A stretch of 64,000 nt of DNA from Aspidapion aeneum (taxonomy: Eukaryota > Arthropoda > Insecta > Coleoptera > Brentidae): positions 27,200,703 through 27,264,702 of the forward strand of contig OY755040.1 of NCBI GenBank assembly GCA_963576565.1, written 5' to 3'. The notes below the pieces were generated by a model. The model saw only the letters and a list, made by a program, of their open reading frames with translations, ran no database searches and was not told the origin of the DNA. A program made the translations under genes and the position numbers. Position 1 is the stretch's first letter; each line of letters opens with the position of its first letter. Below are positions 47,180-58,137 of the stretch, one piece after another.

Positions 47180-47910
47180 ATTTGATTTCTTTCTAGGAAG
47201 TAAGGTTGGAGTCTCATGTTTTCAAATTTAGTATTAGACAATATAGTTTTTTATAGACCGCGGTAGGGCCGTCCCGGTACTTGCGAAGGTACTATACAGG
47301 TGTAAATCTGCCAATTTGTTTATTTGACTTTCAAAAAAAAGATGATCAAGGCGTTCAATCTGGCCATACACGCAGAAGGGCGAATCTTTGATGTTAATTT
47401 TATTTAGGTGACTTGCTGTCAAACAATGTCCTGTTCTCATACGTGTTATATCTCTTCTGTTTGCGTATTTCATGTGTTCATGCCATGTTTTTATTGAAAA
47501 CTCTTGTTGGATTTGGCCGTACCATCTTCCTCTTTGGTTTTATTTTTTCTTCCATTGGTATCTAAAGGTCTCTATTTTTCCTAAGATATAAATATCTTCC
47601 CATGAGTATTTTATATTTTTTGGTATTGTCAAAATTCTACCTATGTTTGCCAGCTTATCTATTTGATTTTTCAAGTGCACTTTTTGAGACGGTTATGTTT
47701 TTGACCAGGCAAAATCTTACTCCTTCATTTATTGCTACCATCTCGGCCGTGCAGATGTTAAAGTTAAAGTCTGGGTGTCTACTTGAGAAGTTAAAGTTGA
47801 GTTTTGGAATATGGACACCATATCCCACTTTGGGCCTACTTTTAAGGCGTAATTATCTTTGTAACTCGCTGTTTTTTCCAGAAATCCCTGTTCTCCTCTG
47901 CATATACTTT
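47180..47910 (-). pseudogene. LINE RNase H and C-terminal fragment, minus strand
   Basis: The minus strand near 47770 reads ICTAEMVAINEGVRFCL (the TAE/ALE region of RNase H). After stops, 47473-47234 reads TRMRTGHCLTASHLNKINIK, DSPFCVYGQIERLDHLFFE. This matches the C-terminal zinc-like motif (TGHxxxxxHLxxIxxxxSPxCxCG) of Jockey/R1-type LINEs. It carries frameshifts and stops. Confidence 0.7.
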
Positions 47911-47939
47911 CCAGATACTTTAGAGATCGATTAGTGAAG

Positions 47940-49369
47940 CTTATATTGATAAATTAATAAAGTATATGTCCAAGAGATTAATGGAGATTGTAAGGATTAG
48001 AGGCCACGCAACACACTACTAAATCAAAACATTTATTTTTGCTTTGATTATGTTTTTTAATTTAAAATAGGAGATCTCTCAATCTATTTTGTCTACTAGA
48101 GAATGATTTGAGTTTTTAACTCAATTTATGAATATGTTTAAACCTATATGTATACAAAAAGTAGATGTTCTGTTGTTTTAAATCTAAGTAATAACATACC
48201 TAGTTTATCATTTCCTAACCGTTAAGGGGGAGACAATTTTAAACTTGTGATTTGTCAATCTAGTTTTGACCACCAGTATAAATATAAAAATAAATTTTTT
48301 CTGCAATTTATTTTGTATAAAGCTATTGACTTTTTGCTGTGAAAAATTAACTAACATGAAACTATCTAAGTATATCCCAAAAATGTTTGCCTCTTAAAAC
48401 TACGTCCAGGTCTTTCGTGGCAAAATTTTCCGATTCCGTTAGTGCAGGATTTCCGACAGGTTTCTGCTAGTTAATAGCGCCCTTTTACTATCTACAATCA
48501 TGCAACTGCTGAATTTCACTTTAGTCTAGCCAACGATGCAATATTGAAACAAATATAAGGCAGTAAACAAATTTAGTCAGTAAAGTAAACAAATAATAGT
48601 GTTTGGGATATTAATATTGCTTGAATCATAAAAGACAATATTATAGATGTGCTGATGCAACCCAAAGAAGTACTCACTTTGACGGTACTTAAACTTTCAG
48701 GCCATTGGCTAGGTAGTAGTAGTTAGTAGTAGTGATGGGAAGACCATTTTTAGTCTAGCGACTAGGCACACGGCGCGCCCTTTTCGCAAACCCCGATTTG
48801 TTCGTACATCATATATCAAACTGATGCACGGGCCCCTTAGGATGCAAGTTTTCTTTCTCTAAGAGGACTTAATTTTGCCTGACACCTCTTTGTCGAGGGC
48901 AGGGATCTTCAGACTGTGTAGCAGTATACCCAGTGGACCCACGCTTTTACACCTCTTCCGAAAGGTGGCCCTGCTACATGTTAGACTTGCATCTATCTAA
49001 CACCGCTAACATCCCAGCAGAACTTGGTTATAGACGATAGACTTCTTTCCTTTTCAGCGCAACAGTCGTGGTCGTCGTGAGTTGACTGTAAGAGATTTAT
49101 GCTGGCGCCATCCTGGTTCCGACAATATAGCACTTATAGCAGGCTCCTTGGATATTATCCCTGGTTCCTCGGCTGGCCGCGTTTCGGCTCCTGGACTACA
49201 CCTGCGTATATTCTCGATGTTCCAGGTCAACTTATATTTTTGCAGGCATCGCATCGCATGCTTATTCGATGACGGCTGTTTAACGCGGAAAAGGAAATGG
49301 GCGACAAGGTGACGGATTTTTTTTTGTTTTTGCATCGTTCAAGACGCGAGCCTGGCACATACCCTGCCT
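47940..49369. other. No gene recognised
   Basis: Two-thirds is AT-rich. 48830-49360 is more GC-balanced and may be the upstream, unrecognisable part of the LINE fragment that follows. Confidence 0.35.
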
Positions 49370-50095
49370 GGCTAGGTAAGTTAAGCAGCAGCCTGCGCCT
49401 TGACCACACGATTCCAAGGTCTATCGCAGTTTGCTTGGATGGCCAGACTGTGATCAAGGCGGTGAACTCTTGCAGCACTAATTCGAAACTTGCATGTTCG
49501 AAGATATTAGAATAATTCACACAAGTTGAGAAACCGATATCGGGTCATTCTTTTTTGGGTTTAGGTCACTCGGACATACAAGGGAATGAGGTAGCTGACT
49601 AGCCAACGCAGGTATAGTCAAAGACAGTAACAAAGTTGACAATATGCTGGGTATCTCAGTAAGCCTCGTCAATTCCTACATTAACAGCACCGTGGTAAAG
49701 CTAGTAGAGAGAAGATGATCTTTAAAGAGTTTGAGACCTGTATCACCTCAAGACTGCTGTGGCCAAAATGGGATGTGAAGATGGCACCGAACCGAAACGA
49801 ACTTACTTAGGTTCAGGTGGAAAACACTGAGAAGAGTGACGTTGGTTATACTGGACACTGCACTTTGAAATTAATGCTACCCGTTTAAACATACAAGTAA
49901 CCGACTACTGCTGTAGTCGCAGATATAAAAAAAAAGTTGTCTGCTGGGTGAATGTGCTAACCTTGCCAGGACGAGATGTAATGCTCTAGATCTTACTTTC
50001 AAGATTCAGAAGCACTAAAGCACATAGAACTCTTGCTTGATTTTTAAAGAGCTGTGGGAGCTCTCTATCCCTTGGTGTCCACCGATGTCAACTGG
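49370..50095 (+). pseudogene. R1/Jockey-like LINE RNase H and C-terminus, plus strand
   Basis: The frame at 49370-49515 ends SIAVCLDGQTVIKAVNSC (the SDSQxxIKAL region). After stops it continues GLGHSDIQGNEVAD, the end of the RNase H domain. Further on, LLWPKWDVKMAP and GYTGHCTLK match the C-terminal TGHC motif and a Cys-rich patch near 49900. Frameshifts and stops are frequent. Confidence 0.6.
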
Positions 50096-50685
50096 CCAAT
50101 TGTCCACATTAACAGACAGAGTCAATATATTATCAAGATGAGACCAGATGATTTAACGATAAGTGGTGTAGCGTAAGCTCAGTTGTACTATGAGTTGGTA
50201 GTTTGGGTTATACAGGATGGAACATTGCATGGGAAAAGGTTGTGTGTAAAATTTCCATCCAATGCCGGTTGGTTTGCTCCAAAACCGCCGAAAATCAAAT
50301 TGAGGGCTTGGCACAATATATTTATTTTTCTTTGATCCGCACAAATTTTCTGTCTGTCTGTTCTCGAACACACAGCTTTTCCCATTCAAGCTCTTGGTTT
50401 GGAAACCCTGTATAAAAACCTCAACCTTGGCAAAACACCATGGATCTCGTTAAATTGGTTTGAAAGTACATTTTTGCAAGGTACCGGACCTTTGATCAGT
50501 GTAATTTTACCGTTAACATTTATTTTTTTATTTTCAATTAGGGGTTAACAACAGATGATTACATCCACAAACGCAACCCTCGACATAGTATAAACAGTGG
50601 GAAAAAATTAAACACTAATTACAAGCAAGAAAAAAGCAAAATCCTAAACACTAACTAAAAGAGAAAAAAGAAACATTTGTGTTTG
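50096..50685. other. No gene recognised
   Basis: Includes an A-rich stretch (about 50520-50660) that may be the 3' end of the minus-strand LINE piece to its right. Confidence 0.4.
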
Positions 50686-50689
50686 AGAA

Positions 50690-50950
50690 AGTCACATTAT
50701 GTTATTACTTAAAAATATTGTTTTGATCCTAGCTTTAAAATTAGGGAGTGACATATCGAAGTATTCAATTGTATTTCAATATTGATTATAACATTTCAAC
50801 ATTCTACAAACAAAGGGGAGCATTTTGCCCAGAGTTAGTTCTACGAAAAGGTATTTTAAACAGCTCACGGTTTCTTATATTCATATTGTTTTGTGGTCTA
50901 AGCTGTATTTTCTGGTAAACCTCTGGACACGATGCCAGACCCTTCATTAT
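50690..50950 (-). pseudogene. LINE C-terminal fragment, minus strand
   Basis: The minus strand reads LLMIFKIMKGLASCPEVYQK, then NMNIRNRELFKIPFRRTNSG and QNAPLC. This pattern (K-G-L..CPE-Y; RNRELF.IPF.RTN.G.NAP) is common at the C-terminus of insect Jockey-like LINEs. It ends in stops and A-rich text. Confidence 0.6.
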
Positions 50951-50959
50951 TTTAAAAAT

Positions 50960-51236
50960 CATCAAAAGTGTGTCATTTGTAGATTATATATCTGAGTCCA
51001 TGGACAGCAGGGAGCAGGTTGATGCTATATACATAGACCTAGGCAAGGCATTCGATACGGTGAATCATCGAATGCTGGTCGAGTGCCTTGCCGGGGTGGG
51101 AGTTCCTAGCTTCCTCTTACGTTGGATATGGTCTTACTTATCTGAAAGAAAGCAGGCTGTAGCTGTCAATGGTTTCAGATCAGATCCTTTTATTGTTCCC
51201 TCAGGAGTACCTCAGGGTAGTCATCTTTCAGGCTAA
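50960..51236 (+). pseudogene. LINE reverse transcriptase fragment, plus strand
   Basis: The frame reads DAIYIDLGKAFDTVNHRML, then SYLSERKQAVAVNGFRSD and VPSGVPQGSHLSG. These are RT motifs A (first catalytic Asp) and B of a Jockey/CR1-type LINE. The sequence diverges just after motif B, so the ADD box is absent. It adjoins an oppositely oriented LINE piece. Confidence 0.75.
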
Positions 51237-51239
51237 AAC

Positions 51240-52689
51240 CACGTTTGTTAGGTGATCCATGCTAAAACCTTCTCGCCTTGGGATTAAATGTGCCCAGTCT
51301 TTAGATTTTCAATGTATTATTCTTGTCCGACATATATTAATTTAAAAAAAAATGAATATTTCTAATAGTTTCCCACTCATCCATCAACTAGGGCATTTTG
51401 CGGGATTACTTGAGCCCCAAGCTTAATGCCTAGACAATGCGAAAAATACTGCTACAGCAGGGGCTATAAGATGGCTTAACACACACTTAACGGAAAGAAC
51501 TTCAATATAAAAAAAACTACCGAAAAAAAAATATTTTAATAAAATAAAAAAAAAATGGGAAGAAATCTCGCCGTAGCATTTTTTTTGTAGATATAACGAA
51601 GAAGATAGCGACGCAGGGTAAATTTTTTGAAAAATTAAGTTTTTTTCGACAAAAATGGCACCATAGAGGAATATGTTTGCAATATAAAAAAAATGCCGGA
51701 AAATTGCGCGGCAGTCAAAAATGTTATAAAATTGAAATCGATTTCGGAAAAAATCGCGTTGTGGAAAACATTTTGCAAATACGACGAAAATAACGGCGGA
51801 AAATTTTAGAAAGACTATGTATCTTTTAAAGAAATTGGCGCTATGCTAGAAAATGTTTGGTAAAAATAAAAAAAGTGGCGAAGCCAAAATAAATAATTTT
51901 AAGAAAAAAACGGCGCCACCTTCTAACCATTTTCGGAAAAATGGTATCAAATTATAAAGTCTTGTATAATTTCATAAGAGACGAGTCGAAGATTGTTACC
52001 ACAAAACTTACTTTGTGTTTTTCCTGACTTATTAGTTCCATAGTAATGTTATAACCCTGGGGTTGCTGAACACGGGCCACTTAGAGTCCGGGGCTACTTC
52101 GAGCCTGAATATACGGATGTAAAAGTTATTGTTAGTATTTGTTAGGTCTTTCACTGTTCTTGTCAAAGAATATCATTATTTGGTAAGTGGGGCCCCTTCT
52201 TTGACCAAAATTAAGAAGATAATATTACTGAATACATTACTAAGATTACTTTAATTTATATTTAATGATTGATTGTTGATTAATCTAGTAAGTAACCTTA
52301 AGAAAACTGCCTAGATTTTGCTTAGTTTTCAGTTGAACTGCAAATATTGCTTTTGTAACAGTGTCAACAGTGATAACTTATAAATAAATTGTTTTTACCA
52401 ACATATTTTTTTCTGGTTACGAGCAGTCGGGGAACTAGGGGGCCGGCCCCGAGGCCCTACCCCCTACCCTTGGGTGCGCCCGTGCTTGAAAATAGTTTAT
52501 TTAGAGATATCTTAAAACCAAAAGCTCCTGCTTGGTTGTGAAATAAATTATTGAGAAAAATGAGTTTTAATATATTCCGAAAACTGTATATATTGATGCA
52601 ATGAACCATCAAAAAGTTAGTTTCAAATTTTTTCAATTTTAATGCTGCTAAAACATTGTTGTTAGCATTAATGGATTTTAACAAAAATT
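51240..52689. other. No gene recognised
   Basis: 51.48-51.95 kb is rich in AAAAATGGCG-like words, possibly an old tandem repeat. 52.43-52.49 kb has a GC-rich patch (GGCCGGCCCCGAGG, GGGTGCGCCCG) resembling the end of the element at 4693-4876. Confidence 0.35.
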
Positions 52690-52850
52690 TAAGGAGCACT
52701 TTGCAGTGTTTTACACTATTTTACCAGAAAACTTTATGAAAATCAGTTGAGCGGTTTAGGATTTATTGTGGTCTGGACAGATATACACATACACACGGAC
52801 ATACTTCACAACGATATTGCTAAGATAGGTCAAACTTCACCCAAATAATA
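52690..52850 (+). repeat. G-family repeat, left part, split by mariner
   Basis: AAGATAGGTCAAACTTCACC followed by CAAATAATA matches 28070-28095. The matching right part continues at 53765 with TACATTTTCGACGTTATTT. Joining the two across the mariner gives the arrangement of the uninterrupted copy. Confidence 0.7.
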
Positions 52851-53764
52851 CGAGGGTGGATCAAATATAAACAAGCCTTTGTTTATAAACTAGTTATTTA
52901 GAAACATGACACAAAACAGAAATTTTTTCTACTTTTCTACACATCCCCCTTCTCTGTTAATACCCTTTTCCCAACGGTTTGACAGTTTCTTGATCCCGTT
53001 TTCATAAAAGGAAGCTGGGCGGGTATCTAACCAGTTGCGCACGAATGCCTCCACCTCTTCATTGGTCTGAAATTGCTCGCCTCCCAATGAATCTTTGAGT
53101 GGGCCAAACATATGAACATCGCAAGGTGACAAATCTGGACTGTATGGAGGGTATTCTAGCAGAGTCCAGTGCATTTCATTGATTTTGGCCTGTGTTAAAA
53201 CTGCCGTATTAGGTCTAGCGTTGTCATGCAGGAGCAACACGTCTTGGATGGGGTGTGCTCTCCCCTTTTGGCGATAATCAAGCTTTACCTGGTCGAGTAA
53301 GTTGCAGTAGTAAGCCGCGTTTATTGTTATTCGCTGGTGCAAAAAATCGACCAACATAACTCCTCTCCAGTCCCAGAAAACGGTCGCTAAAACTTTGACT
53401 GCAGAAATGATGGTAAGGACGACGTGGTTGACTCACGATGTCGACACGCTAACAGCCGTCGTTAATTTCTTTGCACTAAGTTTTTACAGGTTCCCACGAA
53501 AGCGTCTTATTTCCGAACTGTGCTGGCAATCTGAATCGAATTTCAGCAGGTTTAAGGTTTTCGCGTGTAAAAAATTTATTGACACTGCTGTGTACCTTGT
53601 TCTCGCTCATTGCGATTGCTTGTGGCCAAATGAGCATCGCGGTACTACCAGCCGCCTACATGCTGCTGAATATCCCTACTTCAAAATTATAACGCCCACG
53701 TTCATCTTGAATGACTTTTCCGTTAGTAAGTTTAAAAGGCTTGTTTATATTTGATCCACCCTCG
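52851..53764 (-). mobile_element. mariner transposon, internally deleted, perfect TIRs
   Basis: 914 bp with perfect 28-bp inverted ends (CGAGGGTGGATCAAATATAA and onward), flanked by TA at 52849-52850 and 53765-53766. Full mariners are about 1.3 kb, so roughly 0.4 kb is missing from the middle of the transposase gene. An N-terminal HTH-type remnant (LKPAEIRFRLPAQFGNKTLS, near 53500-53560) and the C-terminal catalytic half remain. The ends are intact, so it could be moved if an active transposase exists elsewhere. Confidence 0.9.
52929..53428 (-). pseudogene. mariner transposase, catalytic half
   Basis: The frame reads TVFWDWRGVMLVDFL (first catalytic Asp), LLHDNARPNTAV (second) and PPYSPDLSPCDVHMF (third). 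The spacing between the second and third Asp is 34 residues, the DD34D signature of mariner. All three acidic residues are kept, but the DNA-binding N-terminal half is deleted and the frame opens after a TGA, so no working enzyme is expected. Confidence 0.9.
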
Positions 53765-53830
53765 TACATTTTCGACGTTATTTCAAAATGTTTACATAAA
53801 AATTACTTTATTTTTGAAAAAATGTTGCCT

Positions 53831-54355
53831 GCGGCGCATGTAAGTTTAAAACCCAATTTTCTTTTGTTTTTTTGCCTCATTGGGGCCCTTGGCTCGGCTC
53901 TCCCGCCGGGGCCCCTACGCACCCAATACGGCCCTGACGTCACTGAATGGATACAATGTCAGCACTTAAATTTCTGAGTAGCATTAATAATATCAACTCG
54001 ACTACAATTTTAGTTTTCATCGTGTGGGATTTTCCCTAATTGTAGCTCGTTTCGATAGCCTGCAATAAAATTTTAACGTTGGCGCGGAGTGCAAACGTGA
54101 TTTACAACGATTGCATTTTATTACCACCCATCATGATAAATAGATCAGGCATGATTTTGTTATATTTTGCCAGCCTTAGCAATTACTCTATTTGCTTAGA
54201 GGCCTTTTTGCACTTTTCGTGTTAATGCAGAGTTGACTCCAAGGGTTGAAAGTATTTACCTTGGGAAACACAATTCCACTTATTCGACATCTGTTAAAAA
54301 ATTTTGGAAAATTCACAACTTTTTTATTTTTAACCGATTTATTTCAAACTAGTTT
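53831..54355. other. No gene recognised
   Basis: A GC-rich patch at 53880-53940 (GGGGCCCTTGGCTCGG, CCGGGGCCCCTACGCACCC) may be the end of a decayed GC-ended DNA element like that at 4693-4876. The remainder is unassigned. Confidence 0.35.
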
Positions 54356-54450
54356 TATTAGCTCACACATACTATAGTAGTGTTAGCTCACACATACTAT
54401 AGTAGTGTGAGCTATGGTGATCCTAATTTTTTCGAGAAAAAAAAGTTGCT
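54356..54450 (+). mobile_element. E-family repeat head, duplicated, truncated
   Basis: AGCTCACACATACTATAGTA with GTGT occurs twice in tandem (54360-54384 and 54387-54411). It is followed by GAGCTATGGTGATCCTAATT and AAAAGTTGCTC, which is the start of the E copy at 59627. It is cut at the border of the left hAT copy. Confidence 0.8.
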
Positions 54451-54456
54451 CAGAAA

Positions 54457-55602
54457 CACTGGCGGCTGGTGACCTTATAAATTGGGGGGCAGAAATTAAA
54501 ATTGTATAAAAGATGAGATAAAAAAACTTACCGAAACTATTTTATTTTCCAAACAAGCAGCTTCTTGGTGTAGTTTTTAGTTTATAGATAAAGTCCATTC
54601 GCCTTTCTTTTTTATGACCCTGTAGAGCAACCTCAAAAATCCCACAGAATTTTAAACAGTCTATTAACCTACTAAGTATATGTCTAGTTTTTGTCCCATT
54701 TGCATTATGTTCGGTAATGTTTTGCGTATAGGCACTATTCAATTGGCACCTAATATGATTCTTGCCCAGCATAGAAAATTCTATGTGGTTATTTAAATAA
54801 ATACTTATATAACTTACTTTGTGTCTTTTTAACTTTTCACTAAAGTGCTTGATATCACACATTCTCTTTGCACGCAGGATTACTTCGTAGATGGTTCATA
54901 ACAAGACAAATAAAGAAGAAAAAGCACTTTTTTTTCACAACCGCACAACCAGTTTTCAGCATCGTATAATTTTTTATTAAATTTTCTATTATGTTTTTAT
55001 GGTACACCCCTCGGCATTACTTACAGTAAAATTTTGGTTTATTTTTAGGTCCGGCCCATGTGGCCCTAAAGATTTTATTTATAATCAAAGTTCATATGTC
55101 CACTTGTTTAAATTTGCACAGTTAATTATGTAATCGACGGTATTTATTTTCATTTTTAAACAAACGATAACGAAAACAAACAATGACACGCGACCGGCAA
55201 GGCTTTCTACTACTGACAAACCACAAATCAAAACAAATTCATACGTCTTCACTAAGGATAGAACCGGCAACACTAGAAAGGGCAACGAACGTTTCCGCAC
55301 AATGAATATAGCCGTCGTCACCTACACAAACATTCCTCCCGCATTTGCGTGAGAACAGCCACCCATACACCGCTGAAGAACGGGTGAAATTGAAACCTTG
55401 CCCCGCGCGGCGCTACCGGCTTTTAATTATTTACGCAAAAAAAGTTCACCCATTTAATAGCTTGTTGTTAAGCACAGATAATAAAAAAAAAAACTTGAAA
55501 ATCATGTCGTAAGAGAAGTAAAATAAATCAATTAAAAATACTGTTTGTTGTCTAGTTTTGGGAGGGCACTGCCCCGTTGCCCTCCCTGTAGCAGCCACCA
55601 TG
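54457..55602 (-). mobile_element. hAT deletion derivative F, left copy
   Basis: On the minus strand it begins CATGGTGGCTGCTACAGGG and ends with the inverse of CACTGGCGGCTGGTGAC. It is flanked by CACAGAAA (55603-55610) and CTCAGAAA (54449-54456), 7 of 8 bases matching. It encodes one 5' exon of a hAT transposase: DIKHFSEKLKRHK, HIRCQLNSAYTQNITEHN, then TRHILSRLIDCLKFCGIFEV and LQGHKKE. This is close to the text before the DUF4371/ZMYM1-like domain. It is followed by a GTAAG donor and then directly by the 3' TIR, so the catalytic part is deleted. GC-rich CCCTCCC text lies at the 5' end. Confidence 0.8.
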
Positions 55603-55663
55603 CACAGAAATATTAAAAATACAAGTTGTTAATAGTTTTTATAAAAGTGCACTATAATCCAAA

Positions 55664-56378
55664 TAAAATACTCTGCCAATCTATGGGCACCTAAGCTCAC
55701 ACTAGGTACTATAGTTATAGTGTACGTGTGAGCTAATATACTAAAAACTGAAATATATTTTATTCAACTCCAGACTCAATTACCTTTCGTTTGATACCAC
55801 ACAAGGCATGTTTTGACTTAAACTCTAATTTTTAAAATCTACCCCCACTCTTTAAAAAAAAATTAAAATATATTTTGTTTAACCCCTGACTCAATTACCT
55901 TTCGTTTGATATCACACACGCCATATTTTCACTTAAACTCTAATTTTTGAAATCTGCCCCCCCTTTTTTTAAATAAACTAAAATTAATTTTGTTTAACTC
56001 CAGACTTAATTACTTTTCGTTTGATTTCACACACGCCATATTTTCACATAAACTCTAATTTTTGAAATCTACCCCCACCCTTTTATTTGGCTTGCCTTCG
56101 GTGGATTTTGTTCATTTTTAAATGGGACCATCACGGCCTAAGACTCAGCCTAGGTACCCAATTTCATTTAAATAGGACAAGCGGTTTTTGAGTTATGCGG
56201 GTTGGTCGTTACAGACAGACATACAGACAGACAGACATACAGACAGGCAGACAGACGGCGACAAAAAAGTTTCAAAATCGTCTGAAACGCAAAGATATAT
56301 AAAAAATGTTGAAATCGGAGCAACTTTTTTTTCTCGAAAAAATTAGGATCACCATAGCTCACACATACTATAGTAGTG
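55664..56378 (-). mobile_element. E-family repeat, near-complete, reverse orientation
   Basis: Runs from AAATACTCTGCCAATCTATG through the hairpin AGCTCACACTAGGTACT...CGTGTGAGCT. Three ACTCTAATTTTTGAAATCT-type blocks follow, each linked to a TTTCGTTTGATxxCACAC block. Next come the GGTTTTTGAGTTATGCGGGT block and an ACAGACAGAC microsatellite. It ends TTAGGATCACCATAGCTCAC...TAGTGT. All parts match 59627-60400 inverted. The head hairpin is cut after GTGT. No protein is encoded. Confidence 0.8.
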
Positions 56379-56383
56379 TCCTA

Positions 56384-56775
56384 TTAGAGTTTATGCGAAA
56401 ATATGGCGTGTGTGAAATCAAACGAAAAGTAATTAAGTCTGGAGTTAAACAAAAATAATTTTAGTTTATTTAAAAAAAGGGGCGGCAGATTTCAAAAATT
56501 AGAGTTTAAGTGAAAATATGGCGTGTGTGATATCAAACGAAAGGTAATTGAGTCAGGGGTTAAACAAAATACATTTTAATTTTTTTTTAAAGAGTGGGGG
56601 TAGATTTTAAAAATTAGAGTTTAAGTCAAAACATGTCTTGTGTGGTATCAAACGAAAGGTAATTGAGTCTGGAGTTGAATAAAATATATTTCAGTTTTTA
56701 GTATATTAGCTCACATGTACACTATAACTATAGTACCTAGTGTGAGCTTAGGTGCCCATAGATTGGTAGAGTATT
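56384..56775 (+). mobile_element. E-family repeat, 3' half, forward orientation
   Basis: Begins TTAGAGTTTATGCGAAAATA and continues through the repeated CAAACGAAAGGTAATTGAGT blocks to the tail hairpin and TAGAGTATTTTA. It is the inverse of 55664-56058 and forms the inner part of the right palindrome arm. Confidence 0.8.
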
Positions 56776-56831
56776 TTATTTGGATTATAGTGCACTTTTA
56801 TAAAAACTATTAACAACTTGTATTTTTAATA

Positions 56832-56839
56832 TTTCTGTG
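56832..56839. other. Target duplication of right hAT copy (left side)
   Basis: TTTCTGTG occurs here and again at 57984-57991, directly outside the two ends of the right F copy. Confidence 0.85.
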
Positions 56840-57983
56840 CATGGCGGCTGCTACAGGGAGGGCAACGGGGCAGTGCCCTCCCAAAACTAGACAACAAACA
56901 GTATTTTTAATTGATTTATTTTACTTCTCTTACGACATGATTTTCTAGTTTTTTTTATTATCTGTGGTTAACAACAAGCTATTAATTGGGTGAACTTTTT
57001 TTGCGTAAATAATTACAAGCCGGCAGCGCCGCGCGGGGCAAGGTTTCAATTTCACTTGTTTTTCAGCGGTGTTTGGGTGGCTGTTCTCACGCAAATACGG
57101 GAGGAATGTTTGTGTAGGTGACGAAGGCTATATTCATTGTGCGGAAACGTTCGTTGCCCTTTCTAGTGTTGCCGGTTCTATCCTTAGTGAAGACGTATGA
57201 ATTTGTTTTGATTTGTGGTTTGTCAGTAGTAGAAAGCCTTGCCGGTCGCGTGTCATTGTTTGTTTTCGTTATCGTTTGTTTAAAAATGAAAATAAATACC
57301 GTCGAATACATAATTAACAGTGCAAATTTAAACAAGTGGACATATGAACTTCGATTATAAATAAAATCTTTAGGGCCGCATGGGCCGGACCTAAAAATAA
57401 ACCAAAATTTTACTGTAAGTAATGCCGAGGGGTGTACCATAAAAACATAATAGAAAATTTAATAAAAAATTATACGATGCTGAAAACTGGTTGTGCGGTT
57501 GTGAAAAAAAAAGTGCTTTTTTTTCTTTATTTGTCTTGTTATGAACCATCCACGAAGTAATCCTGCGTGCAAAGAGAATGTGTGATATCAAGTACTTTAG
57601 TGAAAAGTTAAAAAGACACAAAATAAGTTATATAAGTATTCATTTAAATAACCACATAGAATTTTCTATGCTGGGCAAGAATGATATTAGGTGCCAATTG
57701 AATAGTGCCTATACGCAAAACATTACCGAACATAATGAAAATGTGACAAAAATTAGACATTACTTAGTAGGTTACTAGACAGTTTAAAATTCTGTGGGAT
57801 TTTTGAGGTTGCTCTACAGGGTCATAAAAAAGAAAGGCGAATGGACTTTATCTATAAACTAAAAACTACACCAAGAAGCTGCTTGTTTGGAAAATAAAAT
57901 AGTTTCGGTAAGTTTTTTTTATCTCATTTTTTATACAATTTTAATTTCTGCCCCCCAATTTATAAAGTCACCAGCCGCCAGTG
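56840..57983 (+). mobile_element. hAT deletion derivative F, right copy, perfect 8-bp duplication
   Basis: 1,144 bp beginning CATGGCGGCTGCTACAGGG and ending GTCACCAGCCGCCAGTG, flanked by TTTCTGTG on both sides. Same gene piece as the left copy: 5' exon with CDIKYFSEKLKRHK and RCQLNSAYTQNITEHN, here frameshifted near RHYLVGY, then FCGIFEVALQGH in another frame. The catalytic domain is absent. The perfect duplication shows that this copy marks an original insertion. The open frames on either strand upstream of the exon (57087-57440) are leader shadows. Confidence 0.9.
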
Positions 57984-57991
57984 TTTCTGTG

Positions 57992-58137
57992 TCTGAAAAA
58001 AAATATATTCCTTATCAATGTTTTTTTGTGTTTTTTGCTTGTTTTGAGAAAGTGCTGATTTTAGAAAAAAATCATGACACAAAAAAGATGTGCATTGAGA
58101 AGTTGTATTCACTGTGTACGAAATTGGCCTGAGGGTA
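57992..58137. other. No gene recognised
   Basis: Short AT-rich spacer outside the palindrome. Confidence 0.4.

Larger units (their letters stand above)
54451..57989. repeat. Large palindrome: 1.6-kb inverted arms, 325-bp spacer
   Basis: 54451-56058 (1,608 bp) is the inverse of 56384-57989 (1,606 bp), with scattered substitutions. Each arm holds one hAT deletion derivative (outer) and part of an E repeat (inner); the 56059-56383 spacer completes the E repeat of the left arm. Each arm ends within its target-duplication text at the hAT 3' terminus (CAGAAA / TTTCTG). The arms have diverged by several percent by eye, so this is an old event or has accumulated changes independently. Confidence 0.9.

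Noticed and set aside
49054..49520. Overlapping open frames on both strands
   Set aside because: Mutually overlapping, and only the plus-strand end shows RNase H text; the rest is not supported.
52457..52699. Minus-strand frame considered as a hAT C-terminal piece
   Set aside because: No dimerisation-domain motif can be seen; the match was too weak to report.
53395..53977. Plus-strand open frames at the mariner end
   Set aside because: Antisense or read-through across the mariner and its flank; the transposase is on the minus strand.
55085..57440. Hydrophobic open frames (SLPFLVLPVLSL type) in both hAT arms
   Set aside because: They lie in the hAT leader, opposite the transposase side in each arm, and occur only because the region is duplicated.
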